Notes under the pieces: model-generated | Told to the model about the DNA's origin: nothing | The model's input: only the letters and a program-made list of their open reading frames with translations | Databases searched by the model: none | Part shown: piece by piece, positions 27,406-36,857 of the stretch | How the letters are laid out: every line of letters starts with the position of its first letter | How positions within the stretch are numbered: position 1 is the stretch's first letter | Source: an uncultured Sulfitobacter sp. | GTDB lineage: Bacteria > Pseudomonadota > Alphaproteobacteria > Rhodobacterales > Rhodobacteraceae | NCBI RefSeq assembly: GCF_947497275.1 | Contig: NZ_CANMFS010000006.1 | Coordinates: 62,001-126,000 of the forward strand | Direction: 5' to 3' | Length of the DNA: 64,000 nucleotides | Position numbers and translations under genes: made by a program

Positions 27406-28185
27406 ATGGAGCCGATCAAGACCCGCCGCGAAGGTGGCATACTCGAAGTCACGCTGGACCGACCCAAGGCCAATGCCATTGATCTGGTGACATCGCGCAT
27501 CATGGGTGAAGTATTCACGGATTTCCGTGATGATCCCGATCTGCGCGTGGCGATCATCACGGGCGGGGGCGACAAGTTTTTCTGCCCCGGCTGGGACCTG
27601 AAGGCGGCCGCGGAGGGCGATGCGGTCGACGGCGACTACGGTGTCGGCGGCTTTGGCGGCTTGCAGGAATTGCCGGGGCTGAACAAGCCTGTTATCGCTG
27701 CTGTGAACGGCATTTGCTGCGGTGGCGGGCTTGAGCTGGCGCTGAGCGCGGATATGATCCTTGCGGCGGATCACGCGACGTTTGCGCTGCCGGAAATCCG
27801 GTCCGGCACGGTGGCGGATGCGGCCAGCGTGAAGCTGCCCAAGCGGATCCCCTATCACATCGCGATGGAGCTTTTGCTGACGGGACGGTGGTTCGATGCC
27901 GAGGAAGGCAAGGGCTGGGGCCTGATCAATGAAATCATGCCCGGTGCGGCGTTGATGGACCGCGCGTGGGAGCTTGCGCGGCTGCTGGCCTCGGGGCCGC
28001 CGCTTGTCTATGGGGCGATCAAGGAGATCGTGCGCGACGCGGAAGATGCGAAGTTTCAGGACACGATGAACCGGATCACCCGCCGCCAGCTGCGCAGCGT
28101 CGATACGCTTTATGCATCGGAAGACCAGCTTGAGGGCGCGCGTGCCTTTGCGGAAAAGCGTGATCCTGTCTGGAAAGGGAAATAG
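27406..28185 (+). CDS. caiD: Enoyl-CoA hydratase family, carnitinyl-CoA dehydratase-like
   Basis: 259-residue crotonase-fold protein. Similarity to E. coli CaiD is strong in memory: VTLDRPKANAID, FRDDPDLRVAIITGGG, GWDLKAAAEG and the C-terminal AFAEKRDPVWKG are nearly shared. Both catalytic glutamates are present, in GGGLELALSAD and FALPEIRSG. CaiD interconverts carnitinyl-CoA and crotonobetainyl-CoA, but related hydratases use other short-chain enoyl-CoAs. A GAGGAG ribosome binding site lies before ATG 27406. No carnitine transporter or CoA transferase is in the window, so the true substrate remains open. Confidence 0.82.
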   Translation: MEPIKTRREGGILEVTLDRPKANAIDLVTSRIMGEVFTDFRDDPDLRVAIITGGGDKFFCPGWDLKAAAEGDAVDGDYGVGGFGGLQELPGLNKPVIAAVNGICCGGGLELALSADMILAADHATFALPEIRSGTVADAASVKLPKRIPYHIAMELLLTGRWFDAEEGKGWGLINEIMPGAALMDRAWELARLLASGPPLVYGAIKEIVRDAEDAKFQDTMNRITRRQLRSVDTLYASEDQLEGARAFAEKRDPVWKGK

Positions 28186-28264
28186 GGCGTTTGCATTTGC
28201 GCGGGCCGAAGGGTTATCTGACTGGGTCGAACTGTCGCCTTCCAGACCAAAAAGTCCTGATCAA

Positions 28265-29518
28265 ATGAATATTCTCTTTGTCCACCAGAACATGCCGGGC
28301 CAGTATCGTGAGTTGCTGGAGTGGCTGGCGGCCACCGGTGAGCACAAGATCTATTTCCTGACACAGCGGCTGAATCCGCCAAAGTACGCCGGTGTCGAGA
28401 CGCGGATCTACAAGCCGCATCACAAGCCGAAGCCGGACGCCTACGGGCTAAGCAAGGTGTGGGAAGAGGCGACGGGTATGGGTTTCGGCGCGGCGGTCGC
28501 GGCGCACAAGCTGGAAGCCGAAGAGAACTTTAAACCCGACATCGTGATCGGTCATATCGGTTGGGGCGAGCTGACGTTTTTCAAGCAGGTCTGGCCCGAT
28601 GTGCCGATTATCGGGTTTTTTGAATATTACTACCGCCTTCACGGTGGGCCGGTGAATTTCGATCCCGAAGAGCCGACCAACGCCCATACGCCGTTTCTGC
28701 TTCAGGCGCGCAACGCGGTGCCGCAGGCGAACATCCAGACGGTCGACCGCGGGCACAGCCCGACGCAATGGCAGCGCGATTGTTTTCCCGAAGGCTTCCA
28801 CGACAAGATCTATGTCTGTCATGATGGCATTCGTACCGACAGGCTTCGCCCTGACCCGAAAGCCACACTGAAACTGGGGCGGGTGGATAGGCCGATCGGG
28901 CGGGACGACGAGATCGTGACCTATATGGCGCGCAACCTTGAGCGGATGCGCGGATTTCACCAGTTCATGCGGGCGCTGCCGGATATTCTGGAGGCGCGAC
29001 CGAATGCGCGGGTGCTGGTGGTCGGCGGCAATGACGTGTCCTACGGCAGCAAGAGCAAGGACCCCGCGGGCCTGCGCGGGGAGATGGAGGCCGAGATCGG
29101 GCACCGTGTCGATTGGAGCCGTGTGCATTTTCTGGGGCAGGTGCCTTATGCGGAATATCAGAAGATCATTCAGCTGAGCCGCTGCCACATCTATTTGACG
29201 ATGCCGTTCGTGCTGTCCTGGTCGTTGCTTGAATCGATGGCGATGGAAGCGACAATCGTGGCCTCTGATGTCGCGCCGGTGCGTGAGGCGATGACCCACG
29301 GGGAAACCGGCCTGTTGGTCGATTTCTTTAATCCGCAGGCAATTGCGCGGCAGGTGGTCGAGGTGTTGGAACGTCCGCAGGATTTTGCGCAGTTGGGCAA
29401 GGCGGCGCGCAAGCATGTGGTCGAGAAATACGATTTTCTGACCAAATGCCTGCCCGAGCACATTGCGCAGATCAACGCGCTGGTTCCCGGAGAAAAGCGG
29501 ATCGCGATGCCCGGCTGA
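28265..29518 (+). CDS. Glycosyltransferase family 4 (GT-B) protein
   Basis: 417-residue GT-B enzyme. The N-terminus MNILFVHQNMPGQYRELL is typical, FFEYYYRLHGGPVNFDPE occurs in a GT4 subgroup, and the nucleotide-sugar binding region is PFVLSWSLLESMAMEATIVA (Glu-x7-Glu-like) followed by VREAMTHGETGLLVDFF. It probably transfers a sugar during polysaccharide synthesis. It converges on the Wza-like gene with only 14 bases between the stops, so it borders the exopolysaccharide cluster. An upstream in-frame extension overlaps the hydratase gene and is unlikely. Confidence 0.88.
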   Translation: MNILFVHQNMPGQYRELLEWLAATGEHKIYFLTQRLNPPKYAGVETRIYKPHHKPKPDAYGLSKVWEEATGMGFGAAVAAHKLEAEENFKPDIVIGHIGWGELTFFKQVWPDVPIIGFFEYYYRLHGGPVNFDPEEPTNAHTPFLLQARNAVPQANIQTVDRGHSPTQWQRDCFPEGFHDKIYVCHDGIRTDRLRPDPKATLKLGRVDRPIGRDDEIVTYMARNLERMRGFHQFMRALPDILEARPNARVLVVGGNDVSYGSKSKDPAGLRGEMEAEIGHRVDWSRVHFLGQVPYAEYQKIIQLSRCHIYLTMPFVLSWSLLESMAMEATIVASDVAPVREAMTHGETGLLVDFFNPQAIARQVVEVLERPQDFAQLGKAARKHVVEKYDFLTKCLPEHIAQINALVPGEKRIAMPG

Positions 29519-29532
29519 CCGGGCACCGGGGA

Positions 29533-30642
29533 TCAGTTGGTGGCGACGGTGACGAGGCCGAATGCCGAGCCGATCAAGCTAAAGATCGTGCGGGTGTTGC
29601 TGACCGGGCTTTCGGTTGCCAGCACAAGATCGCCCGAATTGATAAAGAAATTGCGCGCCGAGAACAGACCGTCGGAGGATGTGAGGTCGATGGTGAACAC
29701 CACCCGTTCCTGTCGCGGTCCCCGGTTGCCTGCGCTGAGGGCGGTCGCCGGATATTCGCGCAGGATCAGGATGCCCTGCGGATTGGCGCGGGCATCGTTC
29801 ACGCCACCGATGATCGACAGCGCGTCCAGTGCGGAAACGCGGTCCCGGTTGAAGGGAAACTGGCTTTCGACTCCCGATGCGCCAAGCGACAGGAAATAAC
29901 GACGATCCTGTTCGATGATGACCTTGTCGCCGCCTTGCAGCCGGGTGTCCAACTGCGGGTCTTCGTACAAACGCGATACGGACGTGCGGTAGATGTTCTG
30001 GCCGCGCACCAGTTTGACCTGCGGGTTCTGCAAACCGTTCTGGACGCCCCCGCCGGCGGAAATCGCGCCGAGCACGGTAAAGTTCTGGTCCGGCATCGGG
30101 ATGATGCCTGGCGCGGTTACGCCGCCCACGAGATCCACGGAATTGACGCGGCCTTCGGCCATGTTCAACTGGACCTGAGAACCGGGCACCACGGCTTCAA
30201 GTTGTCTTTGCAGTAACTGTCGTGCGCTGTCAGGGGTGCGCCCCGCGATCCGGACCTTGCCGACGTAGGGAAGAAAGATAGATCCGCTTTCCGAAACGCG
30301 CATCCCGTCGAGGTTTGCGGTACGTTGACCCGGTGTCGTGATCAGAGAGTTTTCGGCGCTGTCCCAGATTATCACATTGACGGTATCGCCGGCCCGGATG
30401 ATCTGGGCGTTTGATCCGGCGCTGCCGGAAACCCAGCTGAAGTGGCGGTCGCCGACCACTGGCCATTGATCAATACTGGGCAAAAACGCCTTGGTGACCT
30501 GATAAACGGCAAAGTCCGCTTCGGGCTGGTCCGAGCCCTTTATGATCTCGGATTTCAGTGCGGCCCCACGCGGAAGCGTGCCGCAGGCCGCGAGCGCAAG
30601 GCTGAGCACAATCCAAAGAGAGTATTTGATGACTGTGCCCAT
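29533..30642 (-). CDS. Wza/GumB-like polysaccharide export lipoprotein
   Basis: 369-residue outer-membrane polysaccharide export protein. Signal peptide with lipobox LALAAC (Cys about residue 20), then the Poly_export domain (IIRAGDTVNVIIWDSAENSL near residue 81) and SLBB-like repeats (VDLVGGVTAPGIIPMPDQ and the later FLSLGASGVESQFPF). It should form the outer-membrane channel of an exopolysaccharide exporter. It is divergent from the sugar transferase gene across a 394-base promoter region. ATG 30642 was chosen because it begins the signal peptide; a long upstream in-frame extension is in the intergenic region. Confidence 0.9.
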   Translation of the reverse strand: MGTVIKYSLWIVLSLALAACGTLPRGAALKSEIIKGSDQPEADFAVYQVTKAFLPSIDQWPVVGDRHFSWVSGSAGSNAQIIRAGDTVNVIIWDSAENSLITTPGQRTANLDGMRVSESGSIFLPYVGKVRIAGRTPDSARQLLQRQLEAVVPGSQVQLNMAEGRVNSVDLVGGVTAPGIIPMPDQNFTVLGAISAGGGVQNGLQNPQVKLVRGQNIYRTSVSRLYEDPQLDTRLQGGDKVIIEQDRRYFLSLGASGVESQFPFNRDRVSALDALSIIGGVNDARANPQGILILREYPATALSAGNRGPRQERVVFTIDLTSSDGLFSARNFFINSGDLVLATESPVSNTRTIFSLIGSAFGLVTVATN

Positions 30643-31036
30643 TATCGCTACCGCTCTTCTGTCAGGAATTCTCTTGTGTGTTTGCCATGCATGTGACCAG
30701 CGGGGCAAGGCTTGGAAATTGCTTCCGGGCAAGATACTGCATAGAGACGCGAGGTCAATCATTTCGGGGTCGAAGGTGGCAAGTATTGGCAGGGTTTGGT
30801 GCGGTTTTGTCGTGCGAGGGTCGCACATGTTGCGGTTTCGGCGCGGCGGACCACATTTTATGCGACGAGGCACGATGCAGGCACAAAGTATCGCGGGCGG
30901 TCGGTGGCGCGATTGCGCAGGGTGCGGGACGGCCGATGGATGATATTCAGGTCGCGGCCTTGTCGTCGCTGCTGTGCCACTGCTTTCGCTGCAGCGCCTT
31001 TATAGCTCCGCGCGCCTCTGGCTGTGAGGTGCAGCG
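30643..31036. promoter_or_regulatory. Divergent regulatory region of the exopolysaccharide genes
   Basis: 394 bases with no credible gene between the export lipoprotein gene and the sugar transferase gene. A perfect 6-bp inverted repeat GTGCGA-GGG-TCGCAC lies at 30812-30826, near the middle. This is a plausible operator of a dimeric regulator acting on both directions, but no regulator gene is adjacent. Confidence 0.45.
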
Positions 31037-31660
31037 ATGACATGGCAAAAGCGCCTGTTCGACCTTTTGTTGGGCGGGCTGTTGGTCATCGTGCTGGGCC
31101 CGATCATTCTGGCGCTGGTTGTGTATGTCTATCTGAAACAGGGCAGGCCGCTGTTTTACGTGGCTGAGCGGATGAAATCGCCGGATCAGTCTTTCGGCCT
31201 GTTGAAATTCCGGACGATGACGGTCGTCGACCGGGGACAGGATGTGTCGGGCGCGCATAATGCGGCACGCATCACGCCGGTCGGGGCACGTCTGCGGGCG
31301 AAGCGGCTGGATGAATTTCCACAGCTGTGGAATATCCTGAAGGGGGATATGTCATTTGTCGGACCGCGCCCGCCGCTGCGCGCCTATGTCGAGCGGTTTC
31401 CCGAGATTTACGGCGCGGTGCTCAGGTCGCGCCCCGGTGTGACGGGGCTTGCCTCGATCCGGTTTCACAAGCATGAGGAACGGCTGTTGGCGCATTGCAA
31501 GACGGTTGCGCAGACCGACGACGTCTACAGCCGCATCTGCGTGCCTCGCAAGGCACGGCTTGACCTCATCTATCAACGCAATCAGAACCTTTGTTACGAT
31601 GTGAAGCTGATCGTACAGACCGCGGCGAACCTGTTCCGGCGCAGCGGGCGAAAGCATTGA
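31037..31660 (+). CDS. Initiating sugar transferase (undecaprenyl-phosphate sugar phosphotransferase family)
   Basis: 207-residue monotopic membrane enzyme that loads the first sugar phosphate onto undecaprenyl phosphate. One membrane segment (FDLLLGGLLVIVLGPIILAL) precedes the catalytic core with LLKFRTMTVVDRG near residue 55 and LDEFPQLWNILKGDMSFVGP near residue 94, then RPGVTGLASI. It lacks the extra N-terminal membrane domain of WbaP-type enzymes. It is the first gene of a plus-strand exopolysaccharide unit. Confidence 0.93.
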   Translation: MTWQKRLFDLLLGGLLVIVLGPIILALVVYVYLKQGRPLFYVAERMKSPDQSFGLLKFRTMTVVDRGQDVSGAHNAARITPVGARLRAKRLDEFPQLWNILKGDMSFVGPRPPLRAYVERFPEIYGAVLRSRPGVTGLASIRFHKHEERLLAHCKTVAQTDDVYSRICVPRKARLDLIYQRNQNLCYDVKLIVQTAANLFRRSGRKH

Positions 31661-31795
31661 TCATTGGCCGTTATCCGCCACTTTGATCCGGCTTTACCAA
31701 TTGTTGCACTTTTTTCTGCAAATACGGTAGTGTAGCGCAAAATTTCCGGTACCACCGCTCCCGGTGCATTTGCGCGATTCGGGGCCGGGATCGTT

Positions 31796-33730
31796 ATGAG
31801 TGCGTCGTTTTACAAGGCCGAGGGCGGTTGTTTGCTAATTATGCTTAGCTGGATCAAGTCACTGAACAAATCGCAGAAGCGCCGGATTATGCTGGTGCTC
31901 GATGCGGCAATCGTGCCGGTTGCGCTGGTCTTCGCGTTTGCGGTGTTCGATCTTCCGGGGGGCCTTGGCTCCAACCTGTACAGCTATCTGCCGGTGTTGC
32001 CTTATATGCTGGCCGCCGCTGTCGGGCTATCGTTCTGGATCGGGATCGGCGACATCCAGGTCAGCGCGTTCGAGGCCTCTGCCGTGGGTTTGACGGCTGT
32101 CTACGCAGCCTTGCTGACCGGAGCATCGCTGATATTCAGCGATATTGCCGGCCTGAACCTGCCGGTCGGGTTTCACATGGTGTTCGGCGTGGTTTTCTTT
32201 TGTCTGGCGGTGGCCAGCCGTGCCGTGATGCTGCAGCTGGTGCTGGCCGTCTATCGCCACAGCGCCGATCGGTGCCGCGTGTTGATTTACGGCGCGGGTA
32301 CGACCGGCGCGCAGCTGGTCTCGGCGTTGCGCGGCCACGAAACCATCGAACCCGTCGCCTTTGTCGACGATAACAAGGGGTTGCAGGGTATGAGCGTGGC
32401 CCGCTTGCCGGTCTACACCCCGGTGCGGATTTCAGAGCTGGTCAAGGAAAAGCAGATCGACCGCGTGTTGCTTGCGGTTCCGTCGCTGAGCCGGCCCAAA
32501 CAAGCGCAGATCGCGCGCAAACTTGAGAAAATGGGGCTTGAAGTGCAGACTTTGCCCTCGTTCTCGCAGCTGATCGGTGAGAAGGCGCTTGTCGACAAGC
32601 TGACCCCGGTTTCAGCGCAGAGCTTTCTGGGGCGTGCCGAAGTGGACCACCCGCTGGGCGATGCGCGCATGACCTACGCGGGCAAGGTCGTGCTGATTTC
32701 GGGCGCGGGCGGGTCTATCGGGTCCGAGCTGTGTCGCCAGGTGCTTGACTGCAAGCCGTCCAAGATAATCCTGTTCGAGTTGAGCGAGCTTGGCCTGTAC
32801 CAGATCGACATGGAGATGCGCAGCATCGCCGAGCAGGAGGAGATCGCGGTGGACATTCTGCCGGTGCTCGGGACGGTTACGGACAGCCGTCAGGTGCGCA
32901 AGCTGCTGACCGTCCATGGCGTGCAGGTCGTTCTGCACGCGGCTGCGTACAAACATGTGCCACTGGTCGAAGCAAATCCGCTGACGGGATTGGTGAACAA
33001 CGTCTTCGGAACGCAGACACTGGCAGAGCAGGCCGCGAAGGCGGGAGTCGAGCGGTTCATCCTGATTTCATCGGACAAGGCGGTCAGACCTGCGAACGTG
33101 ATGGGCGCGTCAAAGCGGCTGGCCGAGATGGTCGTGCAGGACCTTGCCCAACGCGCCGGGAGTACGGGCACCACTGTCTTTTCGATGGTGCGGTTCGGGA
33201 ACGTCCTGGGGTCTTCGGGGTCCGTCGTACCGCTGTTTCAGGAGCAGTTGAGCAGGGGTGGTCCGCTTACCGTGACCGACAAGGGGGTGGAACGCTACTT
33301 CATGACGGTGCAGGAGGCGGTCAAGCTGGTGCTGCAGGCGGGGGCGATCAGCCGCGGCGGCGAGGTTTTCGTTCTGGATATGGGCAAGCCGGTTCCGATC
33401 CTGCAACTTGCCCGGCAGGTGATCGAAAGCGCCGGGTATGAAGTGCGCGATGCGGACAATCCGGATGGTGACATCGAGATCGAAATAACGGGCCTGCGTC
33501 CCGGCGAAAAGATGACCGAAGAGCTGACGCTGTCAGATGACGTGATCGGGACGGTCTACCCCAAGATCTTCTCGACCCGTGAGGAAGGGTTGTCGCAGAT
33601 TGAAATCGCCAGTGCGCTGCGCAGTCTGCGCGAAGCCTTCGTCGCCAGTGACGAAGACAGGGCCCGCGAAGTCGTGCGTCGGTGGGTCGAAGGCTTCCAC
33701 GAAACCGTGGCGCTGGTCAGCGCATCCTGA
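31796..33730 (+). CDS. CapD/WbpM-like nucleotide-sugar epimerase/dehydratase
   Basis: 644-residue membrane enzyme. Four membrane segments (about 30-150) are followed by a CoA-binding-like Rossmann domain (RVLIYGAGTTGAQLVSALRG near residue 161) and the catalytic SDR domain with ISGAGGSIGSEL near residue 301, AAYKHVPLVEANP, SSDKAVRPANVMGASKRLAE. The usual Tyr-x3-Lys is replaced by Met-x3-Lys, as in WbpM-type 4,6-dehydratases. Such enzymes make 4-keto-6-deoxy sugars for polysaccharide. An internal ATG 45 bases in could be the real start. Confidence 0.9.
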   Translation: MSASFYKAEGGCLLIMLSWIKSLNKSQKRRIMLVLDAAIVPVALVFAFAVFDLPGGLGSNLYSYLPVLPYMLAAAVGLSFWIGIGDIQVSAFEASAVGLTAVYAALLTGASLIFSDIAGLNLPVGFHMVFGVVFFCLAVASRAVMLQLVLAVYRHSADRCRVLIYGAGTTGAQLVSALRGHETIEPVAFVDDNKGLQGMSVARLPVYTPVRISELVKEKQIDRVLLAVPSLSRPKQAQIARKLEKMGLEVQTLPSFSQLIGEKALVDKLTPVSAQSFLGRAEVDHPLGDARMTYAGKVVLISGAGGSIGSELCRQVLDCKPSKIILFELSELGLYQIDMEMRSIAEQEEIAVDILPVLGTVTDSRQVRKLLTVHGVQVVLHAAAYKHVPLVEANPLTGLVNNVFGTQTLAEQAAKAGVERFILISSDKAVRPANVMGASKRLAEMVVQDLAQRAGSTGTTVFSMVRFGNVLGSSGSVVPLFQEQLSRGGPLTVTDKGVERYFMTVQEAVKLVLQAGAISRGGEVFVLDMGKPVPILQLARQVIESAGYEVRDADNPDGDIEIEITGLRPGEKMTEELTLSDDVIGTVYPKIFSTREEGLSQIEIASALRSLREAFVASDEDRAREVVRRWVEGFHETVALVSAS

Positions 33731-33831
33731 AGGCACAGCGCAGATTTGTCACGACATTCACCGCTGCGCCGCCGAATGCCGAGTGCATGTTGCCATCGGG
33801 CCTTGTGAAGTGTCATAAGCAGGGCGAGCAT

Positions 33832-36018
33832 ATGCCGGGCAGAGAGCAGAAAATGATCCGACGCGCAGTACACAGAACAACACGCATTCTAGCGATCGGC
33901 ACAACGGTTGCATCCCCCTCGTTTCTGGCGGCCCAGGATGCGGATGCGGTGTTCCGCACGCCGGACCGGCCCTCGCTGAACTTTTACGGGGCGGCGGGTC
34001 TGATCGACATGCCGTCGGGCGAGGCGATGCCAGATGGCCAGTTCACCGTTGGCGTATCCAGCTTTGGTGGACAGACGCGGACCACATTGACATTTCAGGC
34101 CATGCCACGGATCTCGGCGAGCTTTCGCTATTCCGGCATCGATGGGTTGGACATCGACGGACGGGACACCTACCGCGACCGCAGTTTCGATGTCCGCTTT
34201 CTGGTCAACCGCGAGGGGCGATATCTGCCCTCGGTGACGGTCGGGCTTCAGGATTTCGCCGGTACCGGTATCTATGCAGGCGAATTCGTGGCGGCGACGA
34301 AGAATTTCTCGGGCGGGCGTTTGCCCGGAAACCTCAAGGCGACGGTGGGTGTTGGCTGGGGCCGGTTTGGCAGCTCCGGCAGCATCGGCACGCCCTTCGG
34401 CGAGGACCGTCCAAGTTTTGATTCATCGACGCGCGGTGGCGAATTGTCGACCGATCAGTGGTTTCGCGGGCAGATGGCGCCGTTCGCCGGCCTTGAATGG
34501 CAGCTCAACGACAAGTGGGGGCTGAAGGCGGAGTACAGTTCGGATGCCTACGATGCCGAACAGGCTGATGGCGTTTTCGACCGCGATTCACGGTTCAATT
34601 TCGGCGCGGAATACCAGGTATCGGATTCCATCCGCGTGGGCGGATATTATCTCTACGGCTCCGAGATCGGGGTCAATCTGGCAATGCAGCTGAATCCCAA
34701 GCGGCCCGCGTCGGCCTTGCGCATCGCGGCACCGCGCCCCTATGACGTGCGGCCCGCGCGGCGCGTAGATCCGCAGGCGTACAACGGCGATTGGGCCGCG
34801 TCGCAAAGCGGTGCGTCGACAGCCGTGCGCGATGCTCTGGTTCCGTTGCTGGAGGCCGAGGGCCTGGTCCTGGTCGAAACGAAAACGACCGCGTCCACCA
34901 CGGAGGTCCGCTATACCAACGAACGATACGGCGCGACGACGGTTTCCGTCGGTCGGGTGGCGCGTGCGATGGCGCGGGTTCTGCCGGCGTCGGTCGAAAC
35001 TTTCCGCATTGTTCCTGTCGTGGACAACCTGGCGCAATCGGCCATTGTGTTGCGGCGTTCGGATCTTGAGGCGCTGGAAACACATCCCAACGCGTCGGAT
35101 GCCTTGTTGGCGGTTGCGGGCATCGACAGCGCGGCCCCGAACCTTCCGGGCGGCGCGCACAACGAGGACCTGTTCCCGGCGTTCAACTGGTCGCTTGGCC
35201 CGTTCATCGAGCAAAGCTATTTCGATCCGGATGAACCAGTGCGTGTTGACGGTGGTATCCGCCTGAACCTGTCCTATCAACCAGCCCCCGGATGGACGGT
35301 GGCGGGCGAGGTCCGGCACCGCCTGTTCGGCAATGTTGGCGACACCGACCGCGAGAGCGATTCCGTTCTTCCGCGTGTCAGAACGAACGCTCCGCTATAC
35401 GCACGAGGGTCGGACACGATGCTGCGGAGATTGTACGTTAACCGGCAATGGAAACCGGCACCGGATTACTACGCGCGCATGACGGCGGGCTATCTTGAGA
35501 AAATGTACGGCGGTGCTTCGGCAGAGGTCCTTTGGAAGCCCGCCACCAGCCGGCTCGCATTTGGTGTAGAAGCGAATTACGTCAAGCAGCGCGATTTTGA
35601 TCAACGTTTCGGATTTCAGGACTATACCGTCGCGACGGGCCACGCCTCGGCGTATTATGAATTCGACAATGGTTTCATCGGTCAGCTCGATGTGGGCCGA
35701 TACCTCGCGGGCGACACCGGCGCGACTGTGACCCTTGAACGGGAGTTCGACAACGGTTGGAAGGTCGGCGGGTTCTTCACGCTCACCGATGTGTCTTCGG
35801 ATGATTTTGGCGAGGGATCGTTTGACAAGGGGATCACGCTTACGATTCCGGTGGAATGGTTCGTCGGGCGTTCCGATCGGCGGAAATTCGGGACCACCAT
35901 CCGCCCCGTCCTGCGAGACGGCGGCGCGCGGCTGAGTGTTCCAAACCGACTGTACGATCAGGTGCGAAGTGGTCACCGCAACTCACTTGTAGGCAATTGG
36001 TCAGGGGTTTGGGAATGA
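33832..36018 (+). CDS. yjbH: YjbH-family exopolysaccharide outer-membrane protein
   Basis: About 728 residues with a signal peptide and many amphipathic strands rich in G, Y, W and F, as expected for a large beta-barrel. LNFYGAAGLIDMPSGEAMPD near the mature N-terminus is the family opening, and FAGLEWQLNDKWGLKAEYSS and LPGGAHNED-region strands follow. In E. coli yjbEFGH and gfcABCDE encode a secretion apparatus for exopolysaccharide; YjbH is the barrel component. Start is ATG 33832 or 33853, both before the signal peptide. The stop overlaps the yjbF start by four bases. Confidence 0.9.
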   Translation: MPGREQKMIRRAVHRTTRILAIGTTVASPSFLAAQDADAVFRTPDRPSLNFYGAAGLIDMPSGEAMPDGQFTVGVSSFGGQTRTTLTFQAMPRISASFRYSGIDGLDIDGRDTYRDRSFDVRFLVNREGRYLPSVTVGLQDFAGTGIYAGEFVAATKNFSGGRLPGNLKATVGVGWGRFGSSGSIGTPFGEDRPSFDSSTRGGELSTDQWFRGQMAPFAGLEWQLNDKWGLKAEYSSDAYDAEQADGVFDRDSRFNFGAEYQVSDSIRVGGYYLYGSEIGVNLAMQLNPKRPASALRIAAPRPYDVRPARRVDPQAYNGDWAASQSGASTAVRDALVPLLEAEGLVLVETKTTASTTEVRYTNERYGATTVSVGRVARAMARVLPASVETFRIVPVVDNLAQSAIVLRRSDLEALETHPNASDALLAVAGIDSAAPNLPGGAHNEDLFPAFNWSLGPFIEQSYFDPDEPVRVDGGIRLNLSYQPAPGWTVAGEVRHRLFGNVGDTDRESDSVLPRVRTNAPLYARGSDTMLRRLYVNRQWKPAPDYYARMTAGYLEKMYGGASAEVLWKPATSRLAFGVEANYVKQRDFDQRFGFQDYTVATGHASAYYEFDNGFIGQLDVGRYLAGDTGATVTLEREFDNGWKVGGFFTLTDVSSDDFGEGSFDKGITLTIPVEWFVGRSDRRKFGTTIRPVLRDGGARLSVPNRLYDQVRSGHRNSLVGNWSGVWE

Positions 36019-36719
36019 TGCGTGTCGCAAGGCGTGTTGGTTTGGCCGTCGTCGCGGCGGCGCTTCTTGCCGGGTGCGGATCCGAGAGTTCAACACAGCA
36101 GAGTTTGGCCGGGTTAATCGGCGGGACATTGAAGCAGGGTGTCGACGCGCGCCGTGCCGGTCGGCCCGCCAAAGTTGTCGTAACGCCCAAGATGCTTGCG
36201 GAGACCAAGGTTGCGGCGCTTCAGGTCAATCCTGAAATCGCGGGTGGCAGCGACTTCTTGCAGCGCGTTGCGACCCGCGATGATTCGGTTCCGGGGCGTG
36301 TCGAAATCTGGAAATCATCGGATAACGCGCTGGTCTTCCTTAGAAATGGCGTCGTTGTCGGCACACGTGGCGTCGGCGGCGATATTATTTCTGCAGATGC
36401 AGCATTGACAGTACGGGCGCTCGCGAATCGCGCGAGTGCAAGCGGTGTGCGGGAATATATTCTGTCAGACGGTGACGTAACGACGACCCGAATGCAGTTT
36501 CGGTGCACCGTGACAGTTGCCGAAAGAGGGTCAGTTACCGTCGTGAATCAACGGTTTAATGCAACCCGCATGCAAGAGGCCTGTATTGGGGGGCCAACAG
36601 GTGATCTGCGGATCGACAATGAGTACTGGGTAGAGGATTCAACAGGGCTGGTACGCAAGTCCCGGCAGTGGGTTGGCCTGAAATCCGGCTATTTTGAATT
36701 GATCCTCCTCAAGAGTTAG
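36015..36719 (+). CDS. yjbF: YjbF/GfcB-family lipoprotein
   Basis: About 234 residues with a lipoprotein signal ending LLAGC. The family part includes LAGLIGGTLKQGVDARRAGR, LVFLRNGVVVGTRGVGGDI and a C-terminal YWVEDSTGLVRKSRQWVGLK, which match what I know of YjbF/GfcB. It is a presumed outer-membrane partner of YjbH in capsule or exopolysaccharide secretion. Two ATG codons overlap the yjbH stop (36015 and 36018). No YjbG/GfcC gene is seen, so the set is incomplete compared with enterobacteria. Confidence 0.85.
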   Translation: MMRVARRVGLAVVAAALLAGCGSESSTQQSLAGLIGGTLKQGVDARRAGRPAKVVVTPKMLAETKVAALQVNPEIAGGSDFLQRVATRDDSVPGRVEIWKSSDNALVFLRNGVVVGTRGVGGDIISADAALTVRALANRASASGVREYILSDGDVTTTRMQFRCTVTVAERGSVTVVNQRFNATRMQEACIGGPTGDLRIDNEYWVEDSTGLVRKSRQWVGLKSGYFELILLKS

Positions 36720-36857
36720 ACTTTTTCGCAACAGTACGCTGAAATTGGGCAGAATAATTCCGACAGAAATTTTTAGCCCGTTGTGAAGCCGATAACTTTC
36801 CACTAGGTTCCAAACAAGAATGAACATGGGTTTCGGCTCGATCATTAGTAACATAGG

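Noticed and set aside
31690..31740. TTGCAC...TGCA sequence before the dehydratase gene, suggesting a sigma-54 promoter
   Set aside because: The invariant GG of the -24 element is missing, so the match is not adequate.
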